DNA of 64,000 nt from Candidatus Zixiibacteriota bacterium (GTDB lineage: Bacteria; Zixibacteria; MSB-5A5; GN15; JACZUZ01). Shown piece after piece: positions 1 through 8,664 of this stretch. The notes below the pieces were generated by a model. That model had not been told where the DNA came from and ran no database searches. It was given only the letters and a program-made list of their open reading frames with translations. Location of the stretch: NCBI GenBank assembly GCA_024280835.1, contig JAJRPJ010000011.1, positions 186,001-250,000 on the forward strand, in the 5' to 3' direction. Made by a program: the position numbers and the translations under genes. Every line of letters begins with the position of its first letter. Positions within the stretch are counted from its first letter, which is position 1.

Positions 1-1
1 C

Positions 2-150
2 CCGGCGCGCAATACAAACGACTCCGAGCGTTTTCGCATTGGTTTGGATAATAGCGAGCGTGAATTGTTCGTCGGCAGATCAGGTAGGATTTATTTGAGC
101 GGTAAGAAAACAGGAACCAAGACAGCCGAGCCGATTGTCTTTGCTAGATA
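2..150 (+). CDS. C-terminal end of an unidentified protein (partial at left edge)
   Basis: An open frame enters from the left edge and stops at TAG 148-150, giving about 48 residues that end in EPIVFAR. It contains the stretch RFRIGLDNSERELFVG. I do not recognise the family. It lies 39 nt upstream of the asparagine synthetase-like gene on the same strand, so it may belong to the same polysaccharide cluster. No start is visible. Confidence 0.5.
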
Positions 151-189
151 GCCCTTTGTAACAAATCAGAGATTAGATATTAGAAAATT

Positions 190-2115
190 ATGTGTGGAAT
201 TTGCGGTTATATAAATCTTGACGGTCGACCAGCGGAAGTCGAAACACTTCGGCGTATGAATGAAACTATCACTCATCGCGGGCCTGATGATTCGGGCGAA
301 TATGTTTTTGGGCCAATGGCTTTGGGACATCGTCGTCTTTCGATTATTGATTTGGCTCGCGGTCATCAGCCGATGCAGGCGCGTGGACTTTCGCAACAAA
401 TTATTTACAATGGCGAAGTTTATAATCATCTCAAAGTGCGCGAAGAACTCGACACACCAGCTGATAGTTTTCAAACAACATGTGACACAGAAACAATTCT
501 GGTCGCTTACCAGCTGCACAAACAAGAATGTTTGAGTCGCCTGCGAGGGATGTTTGCATTTGCAATTTATGATCCCGATGACAATTCACTTTTCTTGGCC
601 CGTGACCGCCTAGGAATCAAACCACTTTATATTTATCGCACAGCTAATTTGCTGGCTTTTGGTTCAGAGATTAAAGCGCTTTTGGCGCATCCTAAAATCA
701 AAGCTGAAGTCAATGTCGCAAAACTTCCGGCGCAGTTGACATTGAAATACACGCTTGATGATGAGACACTCTATCGCGGTATCACTAAATTACCGCCTGG
801 GCATTTTATTCGGATTGACCGTGATGGTTTTCATATGCAGCGCTATTGGGATTTGAAGTTCACCCCCAAAGAGACATTTGAAACTGAGCAAGACGCAGTC
901 ACTGCTTTCCGTGATAATTTCAATGATGCAGTTGAATCACGTTTGATGGCTGATGTTCCGCTTGGGGTTTTTCTCTCTGGTGGTATAGATAGTTCTGTGA
1001 TAGCTGCGGCTATGAGCAAAATGGTCAGTGACCCGATTCAATCATTTACAGTTGCTTTTGCTGAACGTGACTATAGCGAGTTCGAATATTCGCGAGCGGT
1101 TGCCGAACATATTGGCGCAGAGTTACACGAGGTGACAGTCTCTCCTGAGCAATTCTTTGAGGCTTGGCCGACTATGGTCTATCATGAGGACGAGCCGATT
1201 GCGCATCCTTCGTCGATCCCTTTGCACTTTGTTTCGAAATTGGCCGCCGAACATGTCAAAGTTGTTCTGACTGGCGAGGGCGCCGATGAATTGTTGGCTG
1301 GTTATGAGCGCTATTATCAGACTGTATACAATCTGCGCTATGGTAAATATTTTCCATCGGCCTTGCGTCCGTTGACACGCGCCATGATTAATTTATTACC
1401 TGATACATTCACGCCCAAACGCAAAGCAGTGCGCACAGCGCTTTATTTGCCGACTGACATTGACACATTGTTCCTCGATAATTACGCGGCTTTCCCACGT
1501 GATGCGGCCTATTCAGCTTTGCGTCCCAAGTATCAGGAAACAGCTTACAACAATGTCTATGCTAATTTCCGGCATTTGATGGACGAGTGTGACTCCGAAG
1601 ACTGGCTCGATAAAATCCTATATGCCGACATCAAGACCTACTTACTTGAGTTGCTGATGAAGCAAGACCAGATGTCGATGTCTGCATCGCTTGAGTCACG
1701 AGTGCCATTTTTGGATCATGAACTAGTTGAGTTTGCTTGTCGTTTGCCACGCGAATTCAAACTCAAGGGTTTTGACACTAAGCGCATTATCCGCATGGCA
1801 TTGGGTGACACTGTACCGGCACAAATTGTTTCGCGCAGTAAACGCGGCTTCCCGACTCCAACCAAAGAATGGTTTCGCGGCGCATATTTTGGTGTCATGG
1901 AAGAACTTCTGCTCGGTAAGAAGTCACTGGCTACTGAATATATCAACCCTGAGTTTATCCGCGAGACACTCGATAGACATCACCGTAGCGAGTGGGACTT
2001 GCAGGAGAGAATTTGGACGCTCGGTAATTTGGAAATTTGGTTGCGCGTTTGCGTCGACGGCCAAGCTCCTGCGTCGGTCTTTGAAGGAATTGGCAAGGTG
2101 ACACAATGCGCTTGA
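190..2115 (+). CDS. asnB: Glutamine-hydrolysing asparagine synthetase-like amidotransferase
   Basis: 641 aa. The N-terminus MCGICGY supplies the Cys2 nucleophile of a class II glutamine amidotransferase domain (about residues 2-210). The synthetase half carries the PP-loop SGGIDSS near residue 263 and GEGADELLAGYERY further on. Family reaction: glutamine-dependent amidation of aspartate or another carboxylate, with ATP. In exopolysaccharide and exosortase (XrtA/PEP-CTERM-type) clusters, AsnB paralogues of this length are thought to amidate sugars or other glycan substrates. The next gene is a glycosyltransferase of the type found with them, overlapping the 3' end by 10 nt, so a sugar-modifying role is at least as likely as asparagine supply. 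The start is fixed by the mandatory MCG N-terminus; no clear Shine-Dalgarno precedes it. Confidence 0.93.
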   Translation: MCGICGYINLDGRPAEVETLRRMNETITHRGPDDSGEYVFGPMALGHRRLSIIDLARGHQPMQARGLSQQIIYNGEVYNHLKVREELDTPADSFQTTCDTETILVAYQLHKQECLSRLRGMFAFAIYDPDDNSLFLARDRLGIKPLYIYRTANLLAFGSEIKALLAHPKIKAEVNVAKLPAQLTLKYTLDDETLYRGITKLPPGHFIRIDRDGFHMQRYWDLKFTPKETFETEQDAVTAFRDNFNDAVESRLMADVPLGVFLSGGIDSSVIAAAMSKMVSDPIQSFTVAFAERDYSEFEYSRAVAEHIGAELHEVTVSPEQFFEAWPTMVYHEDEPIAHPSSIPLHFVSKLAAEHVKVVLTGEGADELLAGYERYYQTVYNLRYGKYFPSALRPLTRAMINLLPDTFTPKRKAVRTALYLPTDIDTLFLDNYAAFPRDAAYSALRPKYQETAYNNVYANFRHLMDECDSEDWLDKILYADIKTYLLELLMKQDQMSMSASLESRVPFLDHELVEFACRLPREFKLKGFDTKRIIRMALGDTVPAQIVSRSKRGFPTPTKEWFRGAYFGVMEELLLGKKSLATEYINPEFIRETLDRHHRSEWDLQERIWTLGNLEIWLRVCVDGQAPASVFEGIGKVTQCA

Positions 2116-3347
2116 TGTGGCTCAAATCTGATTACATTATTCCGCCCGACACAGGCGGGAAAATTCGCACTTACAATCTCATGCGCGGACTGCGGTCTCT
2201 TTGTGAATTGTCCTATGTCGCTTTGCGTAATACGCCTGATGCTCCTCAGGACGATGAAATCACCAAATGCGCACAACACGTTTCAACCTACTATCAACCA
2301 GAAGAAATTAAGTCAGGCGCCGGATTTTATCTCCGAGTTTTGGCGGGAATGATTTCGTCGCTACCTTATATTGTTCGTAAGTATATCAGCGCAGATATCA
2401 AGGCGCTTCAAGCGCAGTATTGTGATGAATCGGACGAGCCTACAGTTATCCTTTGTGACTTCCTTGAGATGGCCGAAAACGTGGATTTCAGAACTTCGGC
2501 GCCGAAAGTTCTTTTCCAACACAATGTTGAGAGCATGATTTGGCGACGCTATTTTGAGAATGAAACCAATGCTCTCAAGAAGGCCTATTTCAATTATGAA
2601 GCCAAACGCATGGCCGAGTATGAGAAGAACGCCTGCAATAAGTTTGACTTGGTTTTTGTCGTCTCAGAATCAGATAAACAGATTCTTCGCGATGAGTTCA
2701 AAGTCACAAGCCAAATCGAAGTTATCGAGACTGGCGTTGACACAGAATATTTCGCGCCTCAGCCAGAGATTGAAGTTATCCCTAAGAAACTGGTCTTCAC
2801 TGGCTCAATGGATTGGATGCCGAATATCGATGGTATTCGTTGGTTTGTGGGTGAAGTTTATCCACTTATCAAAGCCGCCACGCCAGATATCACGCTCGAT
2901 ATTGTTGGCAGACGCCCCACAGCCGAGGTGTCAGAATTGGCAAATCTGGATAGCTCGATTACGGTCACTGGAGGTGTTCCGGATGTTCGTCCATATTTGG
3001 CGCACGGGGATATTTTCATTGTTCCTCTGCGAATCGGCGGGGGCACCCGGATTAAGATTTTTGAGGCTCTGGCTATGGCTAAAGCCACAGTTTCGACGAC
3101 AATTGGCGCCGAGGGCTTGCCGCTGGAGGCAGGAAAGGATATTCTCCTCGGGGATACACCAACAGAATTTGCCTCTCAGGTGAATCAACTCTTGGAATAT
3201 TCCGATATAAAGAATACAATCGCCAGCAATGGCTTCACACTTGTAGTAGAGAATTATCGATGGGAAAAAATAGCACAAAACTTTCACCAACAGCTCATGA
3301 AACTGACGGACAAGTCAGTGGCACAGAGCGCCGGAGTATCACGATGA
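2106..3347 (+). CDS. Glycosyltransferase, GT-B fold (GT4-like), exopolysaccharide-associated
   Basis: 413 aa. The N-terminus has the donor-independent Rossmann half (MRLMWLKSDYIIPPDTGGK). The C-terminal half has GSMDWMPNIDGIRWF and the nucleotide-sugar signature GGGTRIKIFEALAMAKA near residue 310, typical of group 1 glycosyltransferases in the PEP-CTERM/EpsH sugar-transferase branch. Predicted to be a cytoplasmic, membrane-peripheral enzyme adding one sugar during extracellular polysaccharide assembly; donor and acceptor cannot be read from the sequence. It overlaps asnB by 10 nt and the following dehydrogenase by 4 nt (ATGA), so the three are translationally coupled. Confidence 0.9.
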   Translation: MRLMWLKSDYIIPPDTGGKIRTYNLMRGLRSLCELSYVALRNTPDAPQDDEITKCAQHVSTYYQPEEIKSGAGFYLRVLAGMISSLPYIVRKYISADIKALQAQYCDESDEPTVILCDFLEMAENVDFRTSAPKVLFQHNVESMIWRRYFENETNALKKAYFNYEAKRMAEYEKNACNKFDLVFVVSESDKQILRDEFKVTSQIEVIETGVDTEYFAPQPEIEVIPKKLVFTGSMDWMPNIDGIRWFVGEVYPLIKAATPDITLDIVGRRPTAEVSELANLDSSITVTGGVPDVRPYLAHGDIFIVPLRIGGGTRIKIFEALAMAKATVSTTIGAEGLPLEAGKDILLGDTPTEFASQVNQLLEYSDIKNTIASNGFTLVVENYRWEKIAQNFHQQLMKLTDKSVAQSAGVSR

Positions 3348-4660
3348 ATGTATCATTATTCGGCCTAGGCTATGTCGGCGCGGTTACTGCCGCCTGTTTA
3401 GCAGATAAAGGTTTTCAAGTTGTTGGCGTTGATATCAATCAGAGCAAAATCGATTTGCTCAATTCTGGTCAGTCGCCAATTATTGAAGAAAAAATCAGCG
3501 ATGTTGTCGCTAATGCAGTCAAGACAGGCAAACTTCGCGCCACCACCGACATTGCCGCGGCAATCGCCGAAACAGATGTTTCACTTGTCTGTGTCGGAAC
3601 CCCTTCGCGCTCCAATGGTGACCTTGAACTGGACTATGTCAAACGAGTCAGCGAGCAAATCGGTGAAGAATTAGCCAAGAAAGACGGCTATCATACGATT
3701 ATCCTCCGAAGCACGGTTCTGCCAGGCACAACAGAAGATATTGTTTTGCCGATTCTCGAAAAGGCCTCAGGTAAGAAAGTCGGCGAAGGTTTTGGCTTGT
3801 GTTTCAATCCTGAGTTTTTGCGCGAGGGCAGTTCGGTTAAAGATTTTTATGAGCCGCCATTTACTCTTGTCGGTGTTCGCAATGACTCGGACGCTCAGGC
3901 TGTGCGCGACCTTTATGGCTGGTTGGACGCTGAGTTTATTGTCGTCGATATCAAGACCGCCGAGATGGTCAAGTACATCAACAATAGCTACCACGGTTTG
4001 AAAGTTGCATTTGCCAACGAAGTTGGACGACTGAGCGCGGCTTTGGGAGTTGATTCGCATACGGTCATGGAGATTTTCTGCAAAGACACCAAACAGAATC
4101 TCTCTAGCTATTATATGAAACCTGGCTACTCTTTTGGCGGCTCGTGTTTGCCTAAAGACTTGCGGGCAATATTGTATAAGGCTAAGACACTCGATGTGCC
4201 TATGGAAGTTTTTGCTTCTATTCTGCCTTCGAATCAAACCCAAACTCAAATTGGGATTCAGATGATCGAGGATGCTGGCTCAAAGAAAGTCGGATTGCTG
4301 GGATTATCTTTCAAAGCTGGAACCGATGATTTGCGCGAGTCACCGTTGGCGACACTCGTTGAGTCACTTCTGGGCAAAGGTTATCAAATCAAGATATATG
4401 ACAGCAACGTCTCTTTGGCCCGACTGGTCGGAGCTAACAAGGCCTATATCGAAAAAGGCATTCCGCATATTTCAGAGTTGCTAACTGGCTCTCTTGAAGA
4501 GGTTATCGACGATAGCGACACAATCGTCATTGGTAACCCAGCCGATGAGTTCCGTGAGGCGCTGAAGACAATTCCCGCTGGAAAAACTGTTATTGATTTG
4601 GTGCGAATTGTCTCGGATTTAAGCACAACCCCAGACGGCTACCAAGGAATTGGCTGGTAA
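3344..4660 (+). CDS. GDP-mannose / UDP-glucose 6-dehydrogenase family (AlgD-like)
   Basis: 438 aa from the ATG at 3344. The frame is open back to 3260, but that extension lies inside the preceding gene, and the ATGA overlap with a start at FGLGYVG fits better. The NAD-binding glycine motif GLGYVG is at residues 6-11. The catalytic-cysteine motif GGSCLPKD has its Cys at residue 268, the same number as the active-site Cys of Pseudomonas AlgD. Family reaction: two-step NAD-dependent oxidation of a sugar nucleotide to its uronic acid. The motif VVGVDINQSKIDLLNSGQSP resembles GDP-mannose dehydrogenases more than UDP-glucose ones, but the substrate is not certain. It supplies uronic acids for the polysaccharide built by neighbouring glycosyltransferases. 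Confidence 0.9.
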   Translation: MNVSLFGLGYVGAVTAACLADKGFQVVGVDINQSKIDLLNSGQSPIIEEKISDVVANAVKTGKLRATTDIAAAIAETDVSLVCVGTPSRSNGDLELDYVKRVSEQIGEELAKKDGYHTIILRSTVLPGTTEDIVLPILEKASGKKVGEGFGLCFNPEFLREGSSVKDFYEPPFTLVGVRNDSDAQAVRDLYGWLDAEFIVVDIKTAEMVKYINNSYHGLKVAFANEVGRLSAALGVDSHTVMEIFCKDTKQNLSSYYMKPGYSFGGSCLPKDLRAILYKAKTLDVPMEVFASILPSNQTQTQIGIQMIEDAGSKKVGLLGLSFKAGTDDLRESPLATLVESLLGKGYQIKIYDSNVSLARLVGANKAYIEKGIPHISELLTGSLEEVIDDSDTIVIGNPADEFREALKTIPAGKTVIDLVRIVSDLSTTPDGYQGIGW

Positions 4661-4735
4661 ACGGCATTCTCAATTGATTTGATAGGTTCGCCGATTCAGG
4701 CAACAGAATCGCGCCTACTCACGTATAGGCTTCTG

Positions 4736-4766
4736 GGAGACAGTCTGTTTTGTAAAGTCTCCTTTG
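4736..4766 (+). terminator. Possible weak terminator after the dehydrogenase gene
   Basis: GGAGAC (4736-4741) pairs with GTCTCC (4757-4762), followed by a short TTT. The stem is six pairs and the U-tract is weak. It lies in the 214-nt gap before the next glycosyltransferase. The gap also holds the direct repeat GCAGTACTA at about 4792 and 4810. I see no clear promoter there. Confidence 0.3.
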
Positions 4767-4874
4767 GGGCGAAGCCGCCACGCCTAAAGCAGCAGTACTA
4801 GTATAGAAGCAGTACTACTATTGAAAATGACTATAAATCTGGCGCAATCACCTCCAACCCTATAACTTGGCGCC

Positions 4875-6302
4875 ATGACGACAGATTCCGCGAAAAATCC
4901 ACAATCTAATCCGCAATCAAATCCAGCGTCTAGTCCAGCGACTTCTAGTGGCAGAACCGACTGGCCAGAAGTTGCGATTGTCATGCCTGTGCGCAACGAA
5001 TCAAGATTCATTGCCGAAACCTTGACGCAAATAATTGAGCAAGACTACCCCGCTGAGAAAATCCAATTGGTTATCGCCGACGGACATTCGACCGACGGCA
5101 CAGTTGAGATCATTAACGAATTCAAAGACCGACTTCCACAGTTGAAAGTTTACGCCAATGACAAAGGCGGACCTGGAAGTGGACGTAATATAGGAATCAG
5201 AGAAACAACGGCGCCTTATATCATCGTCATTGATGGTCACGTTCATATTCCTTCCAAAACACTATTGCGTGATATGGTCGAAACTTTTGAGCGCACTCGC
5301 GCTTTCTGCCTCTGCCGTCCTCAGCCACTCGACCCGCCAGGAATCAATTTGTTTCAAGAAGCTGTTGCTTTGGCGCGTGGATCGTTGTTGGGGCATAATC
5401 CTAGTAGTGATATCTATTCTGATGTAGAAAAGGAAACTGATCCGACAAGTTCTGGCGCGATGTGGCGCCGAGAGGTTTTTGATAAGCTTGGTAATTTTGA
5501 TGAAGATTTCGATGCCTGTGAGGATGTTGACTTGAATTTTCGAGTTCAACAATCTGGTATGAAGGCTTGGATTTCACCCAAATTACGAGTTTTCTATTAT
5601 CCGCGTTCGACTGTTAGAGGTCTTTGGCAGCAGATGTTCCGCTATGGTGTTGGGCGATTTCGGTTTACACGCAAACATAATGTCAAATCTGTAACGCAAT
5701 ATCTGGCTCCATTGGGTGTTCTGGCTTTCGTGTTTTTCGGTCTGCTTAGTATTCTAGGTCGAAATGGCCCGCAGGAGTTTACTGCCTTCATGTTTGTCGG
5801 TTACTTGGTAGCAGTTTTGGCGACCACTGGATACATCAGTTTGCAGAAGCAAGAATTTGCTTATGTGTTTTCTTTGCCAGTAATATTTCCGATTATCCAT
5901 TTCGGACTGGGTATTGGTTTCATTTATGAATTTTTCCATGAGGCTCGTCATCGTCACAAAAGCGGCCAGCCTTTGAACCCTTATGAAAAAGTCATTGTCA
6001 AGACCGAGGCGCCACCAGTCTCTCCCGAGCCAGTGACACCAACAGCCGCACCAACGACTGAAGTGGCGCCAAAATCCAATATTGAACCAGAGCCACAAGT
6101 GGAGCCTGCCTCTCCTGCATCACCGACGACGTCACAAGCGCCACCTGCGCCTCCGTCACCTCCAGACATTCCACAACCTAAACCACCAACACCTCCAGAT
6201 ATTCCAAGGCAGGCGCCGCCCGAGGCGCCAAAAGCTCAGGAAAAGTCAAAACCGCCGAGCCACCAGAAACCACCGAGTTATCCAAAACCAAACGACAAGT
6301 AA
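4875..6302 (+). CDS. Membrane glycosyltransferase, GT2 family, with long proline-rich tail
   Basis: 475 aa. A GT-A domain occupies about residues 33-260: VAIVMPVRNESRFIAET at the front, the acceptor-site region EDVDLNFRVQQSG later. About three membrane segments follow (near 276-296, 301-322 and 328-355). The last 100 residues are almost entirely Pro, Ala, Ser, Thr, Glu and Lys, with many PPxP runs, which is not usual for the family. Predicted to polymerise or extend a polysaccharide at the inner membrane (ExoA/ succinoglycan-type GT2). Residues 1-30 are also low-complexity (NPQSNPQSNPASSP). A dedicated transcript is likely, as the upstream gap is 214 nt. Donor unknown. Confidence 0.88.
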   Translation: MTTDSAKNPQSNPQSNPASSPATSSGRTDWPEVAIVMPVRNESRFIAETLTQIIEQDYPAEKIQLVIADGHSTDGTVEIINEFKDRLPQLKVYANDKGGPGSGRNIGIRETTAPYIIVIDGHVHIPSKTLLRDMVETFERTRAFCLCRPQPLDPPGINLFQEAVALARGSLLGHNPSSDIYSDVEKETDPTSSGAMWRREVFDKLGNFDEDFDACEDVDLNFRVQQSGMKAWISPKLRVFYYPRSTVRGLWQQMFRYGVGRFRFTRKHNVKSVTQYLAPLGVLAFVFFGLLSILGRNGPQEFTAFMFVGYLVAVLATTGYISLQKQEFAYVFSLPVIFPIIHFGLGIGFIYEFFHEARHRHKSGQPLNPYEKVIVKTEAPPVSPEPVTPTAAPTTEVAPKSNIEPEPQVEPASPASPTTSQAPPAPPSPPDIPQPKPPTPPDIPRQAPPEAPKAQEKSKPPSHQKPPSYPKPNDK

Positions 6303-6331
6303 ACGCTTTTCTATATTCAGGATAGTTCTAT

Positions 6332-7474
6332 ATGTCTGAGCCAATTGATGTTTGTTATGTGATTTCGAGTATCACAACTGGTCAGGCGGGCTCTGAAGGA
6401 CACTTGTTGCGCCTGATTCACAATTTGGATCGCAAGCGATTCACTCCGCATTTGATTGTTCTGCAAGAGTCTGAATGGACCAAGCGTTTCAGTTCAACCG
6501 ACGAGCCAGATGTTTCTTTAACAGTTCTCGGTTTCGAATCTTTCAAGAAACTCTCGAGTTGGAAAACAATCCGAAAACTTGCAAGTATTTTCCGAGAATT
6601 TAACACAAAGATTGTCGAGTTATATTTCACCGACGCTCATTTTGTTGGGTCTATCGCCGCTAAGCTTGCTCGAATACCAGTTGTCATATCTTGTAGACGT
6701 AACCTTGGTTATCAGTATGGCAAAAAAGAGCTGAAACTCTCACGCTTCGGGAATTATTTCGTGACGCATTTTATTGCCAATGCCAAAGCTGTCGCGGATC
6801 ATATTGCTAAGCTTGAAGGTATTAATCGCCACAAATTCACTGTGATTCATAACGGTGTAGATCTAAATAAATTCGATCGCGCGACGGAGCGCAAAGTTCC
6901 TGCCGACTATGCGCAGTTCATTGAGGGTAAGAAAGTTGTGGCTCTCTCGGCCAATTTACGTCCAATCAAGAATGTGCAAGGTTTTCTAATTTCGGCCTAT
7001 CAGATTAGCGCCAAGAATGAAGATGCTGTTTTTGTGATCCTTGGCAGTGGACCAGACGAAACGTCGTTGCAGTCTCTTAGCGCCGAGTTGGGAATCGCTG
7101 ATAGAGTTTACTGGGCTGGCTCGGTTGAAGCGCCGGCGCTGTATTTATCTCGGGCTGATGTTTGTTGTCTGAGTTCAGATTCGGAAGGTTTTTCTAATTC
7201 GATAATCGAGTATATGGCCGCCGGCAAAGCTGTCGTCGCCACTCGTGTCGGTGGCGCTGGCGAATGTATTGCAGCTGGGAAAAGTGGATTTCTGGTCGGC
7301 AAAGGAGCCGCAGATTTTATGGCGCGTTATGTTTTGAAACTATTGGATGATTCAGCGATGTGTCAGTCATTTGGAGCCGCTGGCAGAAAAATTGTCGAAG
7401 AACGTTTCACACTCGAATGTCAGATGTTGCAGTATCACAGCTTGTATGAGTCACTTCTGTCTGCGTATTCATGA
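6332..7474 (+). CDS. Glycosyltransferase, GT4 family
   Basis: 380 aa, GT-B fold. The N-terminal half begins VCYVISSITTGQAGSEGHLLRLI. The C-terminal donor site shows NLRPIKNVQGFL, then SDSEGFSNSIIEYMAAGKAVVATRVGGAGE, the classic GT4 E-x7-E signature. Predicted to be a cytoplasmic, retaining sugar transferase acting in the same polysaccharide pathway as the genes upstream. It starts 29 nt after the GT2 gene and is the last gene of the plus-strand cluster; the next gene is convergent. Sugar specificity cannot be inferred. Confidence 0.9.
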   Translation: MSEPIDVCYVISSITTGQAGSEGHLLRLIHNLDRKRFTPHLIVLQESEWTKRFSSTDEPDVSLTVLGFESFKKLSSWKTIRKLASIFREFNTKIVELYFTDAHFVGSIAAKLARIPVVISCRRNLGYQYGKKELKLSRFGNYFVTHFIANAKAVADHIAKLEGINRHKFTVIHNGVDLNKFDRATERKVPADYAQFIEGKKVVALSANLRPIKNVQGFLISAYQISAKNEDAVFVILGSGPDETSLQSLSAELGIADRVYWAGSVEAPALYLSRADVCCLSSDSEGFSNSIIEYMAAGKAVVATRVGGAGECIAAGKSGFLVGKGAADFMARYVLKLLDDSAMCQSFGAAGRKIVEERFTLECQMLQYHSLYESLLSAYS

Positions 7475-7504
7475 GTTAGCCTTCGCTTTCATTTTTTGAA
7501 ATAT

Positions 7505-8641
7505 CTATCTCTCTTTTAGAAGCGTTGCTGTAACAAGCCCCATAATAACTCCAGCAAAAGTATTCAAAGCAAGTATGCCTACAACGGTGAGCAACAACAC
7601 CGTGAAGCCGCGCTTGTCAGTGACGGACATGGCTGGTTTTGATAATTCTATGCCTGCGAAAACCAAGAGTGTCCCAAGAATTGAGAGTGGGTAGTATTGC
7701 AGTAATGTCATGGCCCCTACACCCAGCGAAATGCCGACAATTAACTTGCCGATTCCAAGCATGACCACCGAACCACCAGTTCTTGCACCAAAATGATACT
7801 GCCCCGCCAAACCTCCCGAGCCATGACACATGGGCATTGCTCCAAACCAACAGAAGAGTAAGTTCATCGCTCCTACTGATGTGGCCATTGATTTAGTTGA
7901 GATGCGTTTGTTTGGGAAAAGATCACCAGAGAGAGCGCAGACAGCAATCACTGAGTTCAAGAGCGTCAACGACAGTTGTGGCAATGCTCCACGTAGGAAT
8001 CCCTGACGCCATTCTGTGAGAGTCGGAATGATAAATTGTAATTCCAAACTACCTGGCTGAAAGAATGTTGTACCACTGGGAAGATTAATAAACATAATGG
8101 CTATTCCCACAGCAAAGATCCCGAGCGCAGTTGGGATTTGTTTGGCGCGCATTAGGGCTAACGTTATCACACCCAAGATGATTGCAATCAAGGCCCCATC
8201 TAGCGCCAGCCAATCAGCGCCAGCGATAAACTCCACTCCTTTGATGGCGAGCTTTAGACCTACTCCAAGTTGAATACCGCGCACTACTGCAACTGGGACA
8301 ATGTTCTTGATTTTTTCAACAGCGCCAGTAGCGCTCAGGGTTATCATCAGGACACCCATCAGCAATCCAGCGGCAGCAATTTCACCTGTTCCGAGTTGTT
8401 CGGCAATCGCCACCGCGGCAATCGCTTTCATAGGTTGAACTGGAACTGGCAAACCGAACAAGACACCTGTGAGAATATTGGCGATTCCTGCGAAGATCAA
8501 GACCACAGCTATGTCCATCCCATTGGCTAGTGACATAGCCACAGCCAGTGGGATGAAAGTGCCCAAGTCTCCGAGCCCGCCTGAGAACTCCATCAAACTG
8601 AAGCGCATCTCCCGAATGTTAGTAGCGATATTTACGAACAT
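7505..8641 (-). CDS. MOT1-type molybdate (SulP-like) permease
   Basis: 378 aa, almost wholly hydrophobic, with about ten membrane segments. The N-terminal GGLGDLGTFIPLAVAMS and VPVQPMKAIAAVAIAEQ are hallmark motifs of the MOT1/sulfate-permease-like family that imports molybdate across the inner membrane. It is the last gene of a seven-gene molybdenum cofactor operon, 23 nt after moeA, which supports molybdate rather than sulfate as substrate. A GGAG lies 8 nt before the chosen ATG; an alternative start at MRFSLMEF (8608) is possible. No ABC-type modABC genes are in the window, so this may be the cell's route for molybdate. Confidence 0.85.
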   Translation of the reverse strand: MFVNIATNIREMRFSLMEFSGGLGDLGTFIPLAVAMSLANGMDIAVVLIFAGIANILTGVLFGLPVPVQPMKAIAAVAIAEQLGTGEIAAAGLLMGVLMITLSATGAVEKIKNIVPVAVVRGIQLGVGLKLAIKGVEFIAGADWLALDGALIAIILGVITLALMRAKQIPTALGIFAVGIAIMFINLPSGTTFFQPGSLELQFIIPTLTEWRQGFLRGALPQLSLTLLNSVIAVCALSGDLFPNKRISTKSMATSVGAMNLLFCWFGAMPMCHGSGGLAGQYHFGARTGGSVVMLGIGKLIVGISLGVGAMTLLQYYPLSILGTLLVFAGIELSKPAMSVTDKRGFTVLLLTVVGILALNTFAGVIMGLVTATLLKER

Positions 8642-8664
8642 AGCCTTGGCTCCGTCTCTGCGAA

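Noticed and set aside
3260-3343. 28-residue N-terminal extension of the dehydrogenase
   Set aside because: Lies in the coding part of the preceding glycosyltransferase; the ATGA start at 3344 matches the family's N-terminus.
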